From the NCBI GenBank assembly GCA_026936335.1, contig JAPMXV010000023.1, forward strand, positions 62,001-126,000: a DNA stretch of 64,000 nt. Reading direction: 5' to 3'. The position numbers and the translations under genes are program-made. A model generated the notes under the pieces. It was not told the origin of the DNA. It worked only from the letters and a program-made list of their open reading frames with translations, and made no database searches. The stretch's first letter is position 1. Each line of letters starts with the position of its first letter. This DNA is from Mantamonas sphyraenae (lineage: Eukaryota > CRuMs > Mantamonadidae). Positions 24,589 through 34,591 of the stretch are shown here, piece by piece.

Positions 24589-26364
24589 ATGATCTCCACC
24601 TTGTCTCGGTTGCAACAGGTGACCAGTGCCACCACCATCATCATTGTGCTCGTGGTGGGCGTGGCCGCGCTGCTGCTCCTCAATCGAAATCTACGCAAGC
24701 CCTTCCGCCTCCTCACCCCCTACCTGACGCGTGTCGACGTGCGTGTGCCCATCATCAAACAATTGGTGCTCAGTGACACCGAGCAAGAACGTCAGGTGTC
24801 ACTGCTGGAGCCCCAGACACCCGTGGGAGGAGCCTCGACACTCATCATCGTGGTCATCGTTCTTTGCGGCGCCACCTACACCATTGCACAGGCGTATAAC
24901 CCTAACCAGTACAGTGCACAGTTTCATCCGTATGGCACCTCCGCTGAGGAATATTTCTACCAGCAGTGGCTGCCTGTGTGGATTGATTTCGGCCGCAGTT
25001 CAAACGCAACGCAAATCTCCGTTGTCCGGCGCCCCAACCCACGCTACGGCCCCGCCCAGGTGGAGTGCAGTGTCACCACCACAAATATAGCAGCAAAGAA
25101 GCGGACGCAGGTCAATGATGGTGGCTACGACATGATGTTTGAGCTGGACTACCGGAAAGAGTGCCTGTACGACATTTCCCTTCCGGCAAGCACCGCCCCG
25201 TTCACCCTGCACATCTTCCCTCGTCCAAAGTACGGCGAACTTGCCCAAGAGGTGGGATGGTCCATGGCAGTGGATCGCAGCTCGGTGTGTTGCACCGCAT
25301 TGACGCGTACGGGCTCGGTGAACATGACTGCCTCCATTGGCATGTTGAAGGTGGTGTCCACCCTTTTGGGAATCCCAGCCGCCTCCTATGTGCCTCTGTT
25401 CAACCGTGTGCACACCACAGATGCCACCGTGTCATCCACCCCACCTGGGACGTTTACGTTGCACATCGAAACCGTGCCCATCGTCCACGTTGCCTCGGTG
25501 TCCTCCCCATCCTTCTTTGACACCATCCGACGCATGTTTTCGCTGTTGGGCTCGGCGTTGGCCATCCAAGGCCCTCTGCGCACGGCCATGGTGTTTGTGG
25601 CTGCACAGCGCACGGGGAAGCAAGATATGGATGCCAAACAGGGCACTGGGATGGAATTCCTGGTGTCCCTTGTGTTGTGTTCCCTCCTGCCTGGCATGGC
25701 ACCCTGGTTCATCCTACGTGACATGCCCAACGGTGCCATGCGAGTGGGTGCGCGTGCACCGTCCCTCCTCCTCTTTCTCCTCCTCTCCCCAACCAGAACT
25801 GCAACCAGCTTCTTTGGCTTCATCGTCCTGGGCTTGGCCACCATCCTGACCATGATCTGGTTCTGGAGACGCGAGCGTGGCTTTTGGAAGGATGCCGCGG
25901 GGGCCCCTCTTGATCCACACACTCTCCCGCCGCGCAATCTCTTCCACGTCACCCGCTTTGGCAACCCACTGAACTTGGTGGACGGCGCTGCATTTGGATT
26001 TGCCGTCCCTGGAGCTGTCTTTGTCATTCCCTACGGCTGCATGTGTGAGATCAGCGTCCTGGAAGCACTGGGGGTCTTTGCCGGCCAGACGCTGCTGGTC
26101 AACACAGCCTTCGCCAATCTCTACGGATATCCCGTGGACAGCAAAGAGTTGGACACTGTGCAACTTGCGTGCTGGTGCCTGTGTGCTGTCGCTGCCGTAA
26201 TCGTGGTGGGCCTGTGGCTGTTTCGACGCATCCAGCAGCGCAGGCATCACCCTGTGGCCAAGTATGACGATGAAGAGGTGGGAGAGGCACTGAAGGATGC
26301 CACGGGCCCATTGTTGGCACACAATCACAATGATGAGATTGATGGTGTTGAGAACAACGAATGA
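24589..26364 (+). CDS. Multipass membrane protein of unknown family
   Basis: Not recognised. From ATG 24589 it is 591 aa; in-frame ATGs also occur at 24442 and 24460, but the added residues look like leader sequence. There is a hydrophobic helix at about 14-31 and a second at 84-102. A large hydrophilic region of about 220 residues with Cys and Asn glycosylation sequons (NAT, NMT) follows, probably luminal or extracellular. A C-terminal half with about five further hydrophobic helices comes next (for example FLVSLVLCSLLPGMAPWFIL, FFGFIVLGLATILTMIWFW and WCLCAVAAVIVVGLWLF). The tail is polar, basic then acidic. This layout would suit a transporter or channel-like protein with a big ectodomain. 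No motif supports a function. It lies 33 bp upstream of the ABC transporter in the same direction. Confidence 0.65.
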   Translation: MISTLSRLQQVTSATTIIIVLVVGVAALLLLNRNLRKPFRLLTPYLTRVDVRVPIIKQLVLSDTEQERQVSLLEPQTPVGGASTLIIVVIVLCGATYTIAQAYNPNQYSAQFHPYGTSAEEYFYQQWLPVWIDFGRSSNATQISVVRRPNPRYGPAQVECSVTTTNIAAKKRTQVNDGGYDMMFELDYRKECLYDISLPASTAPFTLHIFPRPKYGELAQEVGWSMAVDRSSVCCTALTRTGSVNMTASIGMLKVVSTLLGIPAASYVPLFNRVHTTDATVSSTPPGTFTLHIETVPIVHVASVSSPSFFDTIRRMFSLLGSALAIQGPLRTAMVFVAAQRTGKQDMDAKQGTGMEFLVSLVLCSLLPGMAPWFILRDMPNGAMRVGARAPSLLLFLLLSPTRTATSFFGFIVLGLATILTMIWFWRRERGFWKDAAGAPLDPHTLPPRNLFHVTRFGNPLNLVDGAAFGFAVPGAVFVIPYGCMCEISVLEALGVFAGQTLLVNTAFANLYGYPVDSKELDTVQLACWCLCAVAAVIVVGLWLFRRIQQRRHHPVAKYDDEEVGEALKDATGPLLAHNHNDEIDGVENNE

Positions 26365-26397
26365 TCCTTCCCTCCTGTTGCCCCATCCAACCCAACC

Positions 26398-29300
26398 ATG
26401 ACACGCTTTCCCCCGATCTTGCTCCTGTTGGGAGTGGGAGTTGTGTGGATGAGCATGAGTGGCCCCGGCGTGGGAATGGTGGCCGGTCAGACGCCTCCAG
26501 CGCCTCCGTTGCCGACGTGCCAACCGACACCGACGCCGCAGCCATTCAATGCATTCGATTGCAATCCCACGGGCAACACAAGCGCAAACACGTTTGTGCA
26601 GGAGCCCCTGTGTGGCTCACCCAACAGCGATCTTTACCCCGCGTGGTGTTCACACCGCAATCCGTACGTGACCCCGCTTCTGTGGTCCAACGCCACCTTC
26701 ACGGCAGCCAACGGCGACTTTGACTCGTTCGAATGTGACGCCAGTGCCACGCAGCAACGGTGCACCAACGTGGTGGCCATTGTCACCAGTGCCCTTGCCG
26801 ACCGGCAATACCTTGCGGTGGCCAACGTGCACGGCATCATCAACCTGGTCGACTTCAACAGCGATGAACCCGTGCTCTCGTTTGTCCGCGTCACCCAACG
26901 TCCCATCCGCTTCATGGACGCCTACCAAGTGTTTGACAACGTGACCCTGGTGGCCGCCAGCACCGATTCCCACCTCAAGGTCTTTGCAGGGGCCCAGCAG
27001 CGTGGAAGCCCACACATGGACGTGGCAATTTGTGTGGACAGTCCCGTGGATGCAGATCCACACACCACCATTCTTTCCCTGGCTGTGTTTAGCCACCGCG
27101 ACCCGCAGGACCAGCTCAACGTCGGCTACGAAAACACAACCAAGCAGATCTGGCTTGCCTCCTTGCTCCTTCACCCCAACGGCGACCATTCCGTCGAGTT
27201 TCGCAGACTCCGCGTCGAGGCACAACAGCCGCTCGACTGTGGCACCCTCGAACGTTTTTCATGGAAGTAAGTGACCCCCCTGGTGCAGACGCGGTGTTGA
27301 TTTCGACGCATGTCGGCTGGCTGACAATGGTGGAAACTCCCTCTCCCGTTCTCCCCCTCTCCCTCTCTCCCTCTCTCCCTCTCTCGCCCTCACCACCACC
27401 GTTTGTCCAGACTGAAGAGCAGGACGGCAGCCGACCGTGCGAATCTGAAGCTGGAGATTCACCACGTGCGTTCCAACTATCCGTCGCTGCCGCCGTTGCC
27501 GTCTTTGAACGGCACCACGCCTCCGACGCCGCCTGTGGAGACCGGGACGTTTGTGCAACGCACGGTGGTCCTGCTCACCTCCAGCAACTACGTCAATGTG
27601 TACGGTTGGCAGGTGCACGCCGCCGATGCCACTGTGGATATGACGGTGGGCGACAAGCTGGACGGGTCGCGTGCACCGTGGGCCTTTTACGGCGCACAGG
27701 CCATGGGGGTGGACATTGACAGTGCCACACTGACTGTGGAACCGCAACCACGGGTGGGACAGCACGCAGAGCTGGTGTTTGTCAACATCAACCTGTCGAA
27801 GCGTGGCTCCATGGGTTCCGTGGCACCCAAGCATCTCATGATGGCCCTGCCCGAGTTTCAAGAGTTTAACTACACGCGAGCATTGGAGGACAAGACGTAC
27901 AGCGAGACCAATGTGTGTGGACGCGAGTCGACCCCGAGTTGTGGCTACGACGCCTGGCACAACGGGACTGTGTGCTCGCCACGCATGCAGTACACGTATG
28001 CACTCAAGGCCAATGCGAGGGAAGTGGTCACCCGTTGGATTGGCACACCCACAAACGTCAACAACATCCAAAAGCAGAGCGGAGAAACCGCAGCTCAGTT
28101 GGCGGAACGGTATCAGCCGGTCATGCTGTACCATGCCATCTTTATTGGCGACACCCAACGTCGCATTGTGGTGTTGGGTGCCCAGGCCAAGATGTGCACG
28201 CAGACGCAGCTGCTGTTTACGTCGACAGAGCCGCTGAACGAGTTTTCCACGATTGGCGAGCCCATTGCCAACGGCCTGACGGCGTCGCTGAACGGACAAC
28301 ACCTGTTTGTGGCCGTGAGGCGCAGCAAGGCACAGCTGGACGCACAGCAGCGCTACAAGGAGATCTGCGACACGCTGCGCGACGATCCTGACAACCTGTT
28401 TTTGCAGCAGTACGCCCCGGCGTGCGCCAGCAACCCGGGCCGCGACGTGACTGCGTTGGAGTTTGCCCAGTTTGCATCCATGTGCATGCCTGGCGTGCAC
28501 TGCCCGTCGCTGACCCAACAGGTCATCAGCAAGGTGGAGGACGGAAACTACACACTGCGGCCACAAGTCAAGCACGTGTGCGAACCAGGCTACTTTTGTG
28601 CCCAGGGTGTGCGCACCAAGTGTCCCATTGGCTTTGCGTGTGGTCGTCGTGGCATGGCCACCCCTGCACGTTGTTCCCGCGACGCAAACCTGGCCACCAC
28701 CTGCTACGAAGAGGGGCTCGCTGCGCCCAAACAGTGTCCCGCAGGCACCATCTGTCCCATTCCCTATGCCCCGCCCATCGGTGCACCCCCGGGGTACTTT
28801 GTCACCTCGGGCAGCCGCGAACAGGAGTTTCCCTGCGCCTCGGGCGATTGGTGTTCGCTCGGCCGCAGCAACGAGACCCTGCAGGGTACATCCGACCCAC
28901 CCACCACCGATCTGCGATGCCCCGCAGGCACCTGGTGTGCGAATGCCACCGTACTCACGCCTGTGATCTGCAAGCAGGGCTCGCTGTGCCTGGCAGGATC
29001 TCATCAGGAACTTCCGTGTCCCGCCGGTTCCGCCTGTCTGTTTCCCAACTCCAGCAAGCCGTGTCATCACACACAGTACTGTCCGCCGGGCACCATTGTG
29101 CCTCAAGTCTGCCCTGCCGGCTGGTACTGCCCCGATGCGTCTGTGCGCACACGCTGTCCCTCTGGCTACTTTTGCAAGGCCGGAAGCGTGGCGCCACGCA
29201 GCTGCTCCGCGTTTTCCATCTGTCCCGAGGGCACAGAGAACGAGGCCAACAACGTGGCAGGCCTGGCCTTTGACCTGGGCGTCGTTCTGATTGTGTTTGT

Positions 29301-31449
29301 GGCGTGGAAGGTGGTGCGCCACTTGCGCACCCGACAGCGCGAAGAGCGGGAAGAGAGCATGCGCAGCTCGCGACGTCGCTCGTCACCCCATGGAGGACCA
29401 TCCATGGCAGCAGGCGGTGTGGATGGCTCGGTTGCCTCCCAGGCGTATGTGCCTCTGTTGGACAGCGAAGGCAGCGAAATCGGCGCCGAGTACGGCCTGG
29501 TGAAGCCACGCCTGATGCTGGCACCCAAGGAGCAGCGCATCGACTTTGCCTTTGACAACCTGGGCATCACTCTGCCGGATGGCAAGTGTATCATGCAGGG
29601 GGTCAGTGGGGAAATCAGCAGCGGGCGTGTGACGGCGGTGATGGGACCCAGTGGGGCAGGCAAGACGACGTTCCTGTCGCTGTTGAGCGGCAAGGTGCAA
29701 CACACGCAAGGAGAAATCCGCATCAACGGTGCACAAGACTCGTTGCGCAGGTACCAGAAGAGTGTGGGCTTTGTGCCGCAGGAAGACGTGATGATGCGTG
29801 TGATGACGTGCAAGGAGATCCTGCGCTTCAACGCACGCATGCGACTGCCCTCGTCCATGCCAGATCTGGAGAAGCGCAAGTATGTGCGCAGTGTCATCGA
29901 CATGCTGGGTCTGTTTGACATTCGCCACAGCAAGATTGGCGACGAGACACAGCGTGGCATCTCTGGAGGCCAACGCAAGCGTGTCAACATCGGCATGGAG
30001 CTTGTGGCCGATCCCACGGTGTTGTTTCTGGACGAACCCACAAGCGGGCTGGACTCGACGTCGAGTGAAGAGGTGTGTCAGGCCCTGCGCAACATTGCGG
30101 ATCTGGGCATTACCGTGGTCACCGTCATCCACCAGCCGCGTTACAGCATCTTCAAGATGTTCCACGACGTGTTGCTGTTGGGAAAGGGCGGACGCACCGT
30201 GTACCTGGGTCCCAGCGAGGATGCCCTGGCCTACTTTGAATCCCTGGGCTTTGCCTGTCCGCCGCTTGTCAACCCGCCCGATTTCTTCATCGACGTCATT
30301 TCAGGCAGCGTCGAGCGTGACGGCCACCCGGAGTTTGAGCCCAGCGACCTGTTTGACCTGTGGGAGGAGCACAAGCGCAGCAGCGGCGGCGTGGACACAG
30401 ACCGACAGCCGCCGGCCGTCGTCGGGGTCGATGGAGGCTCGGGTGCCACGCATGCAGGCCTTGGTGACGAGGAGGACTCATCGATTGGAGAGCAGATGGG
30501 ACGTCGTTTCACGGCAGCCCTGAGCTCCATACAGGCAGGCGGCACACCGGCGGCCATTGCAGAACGCCAGACAGCTGGGTTCTGGAGGCAGACGGCGCTG
30601 TTTGCCACACGACAGCTGTTCCAGGTGGCTCGTGATCTCAAAGGATTGTTGTTGGACAACGTGCTTCTGGTGCTTGCCGGTGCCTTTTTGGGCATTGTGT
30701 ACCAGGGCGTGTACTACATTGGTCCACTGCCCCAGGAGTTGTGTGCGTGCACCAAGCAATGTCCTGAATACCTTCAGACGATCTGCAAGCTGCCTGTGCG
30801 CGATCCAATCGTCAGTATTGCCTCGCTGTCAGCCCTGGCCCTGGGCCTCATTGGCATCTCCTCGTCCCTGCGTGTGTTTGGCGACGAAAAGGTGGTGTTC
30901 TGGCGTGAGGCAAGCGCAGGACTGAGCAGCGGGGCGTACTTTCTGGGCAAGAACCTTGCGGATTTGCCCAAGATCCTGCTGGCCCCCGGTGTGTACCTCA
31001 GTGTGTGGTATGTACTGGTCACGCCACGCGGCCTGCTGATCAACTACTTCTGCATCATGGCCCTGCTTGTGTTTTGTGCCTTTGGCATCGGCTACCTGGT
31101 GTCCTTGTCCGTCAAGCCCAAGTACTCGCAGCTCGCTGGTGTTGTGGCCGCCCTGATTTCTCTCATGTTCAGCGGTGCCAACCCGACCCTCAAGGCCCTG
31201 GACGACCTTGTGTTTCCCCTCCCTTACCTCAGCTACATTAGCTTTTGCCGCTGGGGCCAGGAAGCGCTGTATCTCATCGAAATCGAGCGTTATACGCAAG
31301 TGTACGATGTGGAACCCGGCATGGAAATCTTTTCCTACCACTTTGACGACCTGTGGCTCTGCGTGGGCATGCTGATTGTGCTCGGCTTTGCCACGCGTCT
31401 GGCCGCCTTTGCCATGCTTGTCATGAAGGACCGCGACAAGAAGCGATGA
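26398..31449 (+). CDS. ABCG half transporter with long Cys-rich ectodomain (ABCG24/28-like)
   Basis: Exons 26398-27266 and 27411-31449 (phase 2, FSW|KLKSR) give 1635 aa. The N-terminus is a signal peptide (MTRFPPILLLLGVGVVWMS), then about 570 residues that are likely extracellular with many N-glycosylation sites and propeller-like strands. About 200 residues of Cys-rich repeats follow (CPAGTICPIPY, CPAGTWC, CPPGTIVPQVCPAGWYCPD, CPSGYFCKAG), a helix (about 29260-29320), then a nucleotide-binding domain: Walker A GPSGAGKTT, signature ISGGQRKR, Walker B LFLDEPTSGLDS. A C-terminal ABC2-type membrane domain of about six helices completes it. This NBD-TMD order with a Cys-rich leader matches the plant ABCG24/25/28 group from memory. 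It should dimerise. Substrate unknown; lipids are usual for ABCG. Its stop overlaps the possible first ATG of CMC1. Confidence 0.85.
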
Positions 31450-32058
31450 TGGCTGAGTGTGTGTGGAACAGAGAGAGCGTGTGTGAGTGGTGGGAGGAGA
31501 AGGCAAATGCAAGCTTGAAAGGTGAGCGATGGCAGTTTGCTCGAATTCGCTGCAACTGCAACTCGCCACAGCGCGCCCAACTCAATCGTCCCCAGGAGCC
31601 CGCCAGGCACACACTGACTATATCCATGCAAGCTAACCAGGACGAGGAGCCGTTGGTAGACGAGCGCATCAGCAAGCGGCACGAGGCCGGGTTCCAGTAC
31701 CAGATCAAAAAGTCGGCGTTGAAACAATGCGACGCCACCGTGCACGAGTACATCCAATGCACCAACGACAATCCATGGATGTTCTGGAAGTGTTACGAGG
31801 CGCGAGACAAGCTCAACGCCTGTCTGAAGCAATTGTGAGTTGGGTGGAAGCAGACGGCGAAATCCCGACCACCGCCCAGTGGTTTCCGGCGTCCCCGGAC
31901 ACGCACGACGCAGCACAGCGCACAACACACAACGCACAACGCACTGACACACACACGCGTCATACAGCACCACTGTGGCCGTGATGAACGAGTACAAACG
32001 GGATTATCTTGCAAAGGTGGAGAGGGGCGAGTCACCGGCGCCGCTGCCGAAGGAATGA
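31446..32058 (+). CDS. CMC1: CMC1-like twin-CX9C mitochondrial protein
   Basis: Exons 31446-31521, 31633-31834 and 31968-32058 give 122 aa. The core holds two C-x9-C pairs, CDATVHEYIQC and CYEARDKLNAC, the CHCH fold oxidised by Mia40 in the intermembrane space. The following MNEYKRDYLAK matches CMC1-family proteins, which help cytochrome c oxidase assembly. CMC1 itself is my best match; CMC2 or COX23 relatives are alternatives. The start is open. ATG 31446 or 31449 overlaps the ABC transporter stop (TGA 31447-31449), and ATG 31627 inside the predicted first intron would give a shorter N-terminus (MQANQDEEP). Both introns have a CTGAC (31614, 31944), 14-19 nt from the acceptor, supporting the spliced model. 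Confidence 0.78.
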
Positions 32059-32073
32059 AAACCCACTGCTGCG

Positions 32074-32559
32074 ATGGCAGAGGCAAGCCAAAAGGAAAAG
32101 CCCATGTGGAGTGTGTTGTTGCACGGGGCCGTGGAGGCGGCTGGGACGGTGTCGGAGGCAAGTGGGGTCACGTTTGGAGACACGTTGAGTAGCACGTTGT
32201 GGCTGTTCTTCCACTGGATTGGGGTCATCGTCCTGGTGGTGGGTCTGCGTCCACTGGTGCTGCCGGGGGCACTCACGTGGGCCTCGCTGGAGCTGTGGCG
32301 ACAATATCTGAGTATGATGCCAGGGGTGGTGAGTGTGATGGGCACGCAGCCATGGGTGCCGCGGCTGCTTGCGTTTTGGTACTCGCTGCATTGGTTCGTC
32401 GACCTCTGCGCGGCCATTGGCTGTGTCTTTGTCTGGCTCGTCAATCCCATCATGAGTCTTATTGTTGGATGCCTCTTCATCCTCAGTGCCCTCCTTTACT
32501 CTATCATCATCTACACAGGCAGGAGCGCCCTCGACGCCGTCTTTGCCCTGCTGACGTGA
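32074..32559 (+). CDS. Small membrane protein, unknown
   Basis: Not recognised. Single exon of 161 aa with no clear signal peptide. Hydrophobic stretches are at about 41-60 (LWLFFHWIGVIVLVVGL), 100-125 (FWYSLHWFVDLCAAIGCVFVW) and 127-147 (IMSLIVGCLFILSALLYSIII). The segments PVVS/PGVVSVMG and the polar N-terminus show no motif. It starts 15 bp after the CMC1 stop, so transcription may be tandem. Three helices with aromatic and Trp residues at the ends would suit a small endomembrane or mitochondrial protein. Confidence 0.65.
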   Translation: MAEASQKEKPMWSVLLHGAVEAAGTVSEASGVTFGDTLSSTLWLFFHWIGVIVLVVGLRPLVLPGALTWASLELWRQYLSMMPGVVSVMGTQPWVPRLLAFWYSLHWFVDLCAAIGCVFVWLVNPIMSLIVGCLFILSALLYSIIIYTGRSALDAVFALLT

Positions 32560-32671
32560 CGACAGGCGACCCAAACACACAAAACCAATGCAACTGAAGA
32601 TCACACACTGTGCACCACCTCGCTCCGTTCCATTTCTCAATCCATCACAGTACGCGTGTGGCACGCCGAAC

Positions 32672-34474
32672 TCACTGGTGGTTGTAGGAGCTGGTGGAAG
32701 GAGGCCCAAAGAAGCGAGGCGGCTGCTTCTCCAGCTCCTGGGGCCAGTAGCTTTGGGTGACGGGCTCACCACGTGCCTTCATGTCGGGTGGGTACTGGTA
32801 TCCTTTGGCAAAGCCCAGATTCTTCATGAGGGCAGTGGGTGCGTTGCGAAGGTGCAGGGGCACCGGATGGTTGGGTTGCGACTCGATATGACTTCGCACC
32901 GCCTTCATCGCCGCGTACACCGCCGTGCTCTTGTCTGCCAGCGCAAGGTACACCACCGTTTGTGCCATCAGCACGTCGCACTCGGGCATGCCCATGTTTT
33001 GAACCCCATGCATGCATGCCACCGCCAGTTGCAACGCCTGTGGATCCCCTCCGCAATCCTCGCTCGCACATCGCATCAGACGCCGGCACACATACATCGG
33101 ATCCTCTCCGCCATATATCATGCGTCCCAACCAGTACAGCGATGCGTCGACGTCCGAACCCCGGATGGCCTTGTGCAGCGCCGAGATGCAGTCGTAGTGT
33201 TGATCTCCTGCACGGTCGTACAGCACATGCGAACGTTCCACCGCAGATTCAATGTCTTCCACGTCCAGTGTGGCTGACACGCCGCGTCGCACCGCCTCGT
33301 CGTCGTCTTGGGAGGAGGAGGAGGAGGAAGTATGCTTAATAGGGTTAAGGGCACGACGAGCGGCGCCGTTGACGACGATTTCCAGGGTGTTGAGGGCCAT
33401 GCGGCAGTCGCCATCGGCGGCAGAGGCGAGAAAGTGCATGGCGGCGTCGGTGAGACGTAAATCCCAGCGGAGGTTCGCCAGAGACGATGGTAGGGCGGGG
33501 AGAAAGGCCTGAGCACCACGCTTTCGATCGGCCATGGCGCGTGTGAGCACGGATTCGATGTCGTTGCTGCTGAGCTTGTCCATGACGACACACTTGCAGC
33601 GTGAGAGGAGGGCGGACTGTAGGGAGAAGCTTGGATTCTCTGTGGTGGCACCGATGAGGGTGATGACCCCGCTTTCCACAGCCTCCAACAACACGTCCTG
33701 CTGGCGTTTGTTGAACCTGTGGATCTCGTCAATAAACACAATGGTGGCCTGTTTGCGCAGGCGTTGCAGATTGCTGGCAGCCTTGATGGCGTCGACGACG
33801 TCACTCTGGTTGTTGCTGACGGCCGAGAGCCCCACAAAGTTTGCCTGGCACTCGCGGCCGATGAGACGGGCAAGTGTGGTTTTGCCACTGCCCGGAGGGG
33901 CCCATAGGAGCATGGAAGGGGGTCGCACAAAGAGCAAGTCACCCAACACACTCTGAAGGACCTTGCGCTGGCCCACAAACTCCTCCACGGTACGCGGTCT
34001 CATCCGCTCTGCCAGAGGCTGGTTGGCCAGCCTTCGCACCTCGGATGGGTCGGGTGGTACGTATTCGGCACTGCCTGGTGGATGGTGGGTGGATGAGGAG
34101 GAGGACGAGGAGGAGGAACCTGTGGTGGTGGTGATCACCGTCGCTGGCCGAGCAAGGAACTTTTTGCAGTTGCTGTCCAGATGGTCGTTGATTTCGTGCA
34201 GCAACACCTGCTTGCCACACATGGGACACTCTTGCAATGAACGGGAGGGACCCGTGGTGCTGGGGCTGTTGCTGGTGGGTGTGGGGGGCGGCGATTGGCT
34301 GCCCGATGTGGTTCGTTGTCGCTTGTCGTCATGCAGACTCTCCTCTTGACTGCCGGTGGGTGTGTTGGCCCTCGGTTTGGCCTTGCGATTGGGTGTGCCC
34401 TTGGCCACTGAGCCTCCCCCGTCCTTGCTGCTGGGTTTGAGGTCAAGAAAGGCGTCCAGGGAGCGTTTGGACAT
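32672..34474 (-). CDS. WRNIP1: WRNIP1/Mgs1 AAA+ ATPase
   Basis: Replication-stress ATPase that acts with WRN-type helicases, PCNA and ubiquitin. It runs from MSKRSLDAFLDL to 600 aa, single exon. The N-terminus has a UBZ4 ubiquitin-binding zinc finger (CPMCGKQ..HLDSNC, about 83-103). The AAA+ core has Walker A APPGSGKTT (about 192-200), Walker B FIDEIHRFNKRQQD, sensor 1 GATTENPSF and the family's C-terminal tetramerisation segment (MYVCRRLMRCASEDCG, ALMKNLGFAKGYQYPPD). This order is diagnostic of WRNIP1/Mgs1/MgsA. A Ser-rich linker lies between finger and ATPase. It resides 12 kb from a BLM-type RecQ gene. Confidence 0.95.
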   Translation of the reverse strand: MSKRSLDAFLDLKPSSKDGGGSVAKGTPNRKAKPRANTPTGSQEESLHDDKRQRTTSGSQSPPPTPTSNSPSTTGPSRSLQECPMCGKQVLLHEINDHLDSNCKKFLARPATVITTTTGSSSSSSSSSTHHPPGSAEYVPPDPSEVRRLANQPLAERMRPRTVEEFVGQRKVLQSVLGDLLFVRPPSMLLWAPPGSGKTTLARLIGRECQANFVGLSAVSNNQSDVVDAIKAASNLQRLRKQATIVFIDEIHRFNKRQQDVLLEAVESGVITLIGATTENPSFSLQSALLSRCKCVVMDKLSSNDIESVLTRAMADRKRGAQAFLPALPSSLANLRWDLRLTDAAMHFLASAADGDCRMALNTLEIVVNGAARRALNPIKHTSSSSSSQDDDEAVRRGVSATLDVEDIESAVERSHVLYDRAGDQHYDCISALHKAIRGSDVDASLYWLGRMIYGGEDPMYVCRRLMRCASEDCGGDPQALQLAVACMHGVQNMGMPECDVLMAQTVVYLALADKSTAVYAAMKAVRSHIESQPNHPVPLHLRNAPTALMKNLGFAKGYQYPPDMKARGEPVTQSYWPQELEKQPPRFFGPPSTSSYNHQ

Positions 34475-34530
34475 CGCTGGTGGGTTGCATTGGATGGCGC
34501 ATGTGGGGTTTCCACAGCACATGAACATGG

Positions 34531-34531
<1 letters not shown>

Positions 34532-34562
<31 letters not shown>
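34532..34562. repeat. (AC)n microsatellite
   Basis: Pure AC/CA run in the gap between the WRNIP1 start codon and the stop codon of the next minus-strand gene. Confidence 0.85.
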
Positions 34563-34566
<4 letters not shown>

Positions 34567-34591
34567 GCAGCGAGGTTTGGCTCGCTCTGTT

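Noticed and set aside
27259-29322. 687-codon minus-strand frame opposite the ABC transporter ectodomain
   Set aside because: The plus strand has a signal peptide, Cys-rich repeats and spliced continuity into an ABC domain; the antisense frame has no motif.
33330-33345. TTAAGGG/TTAGGG-like telomere sequence
   Set aside because: A single partial copy inside WRNIP1 coding sequence, not a repeat array.
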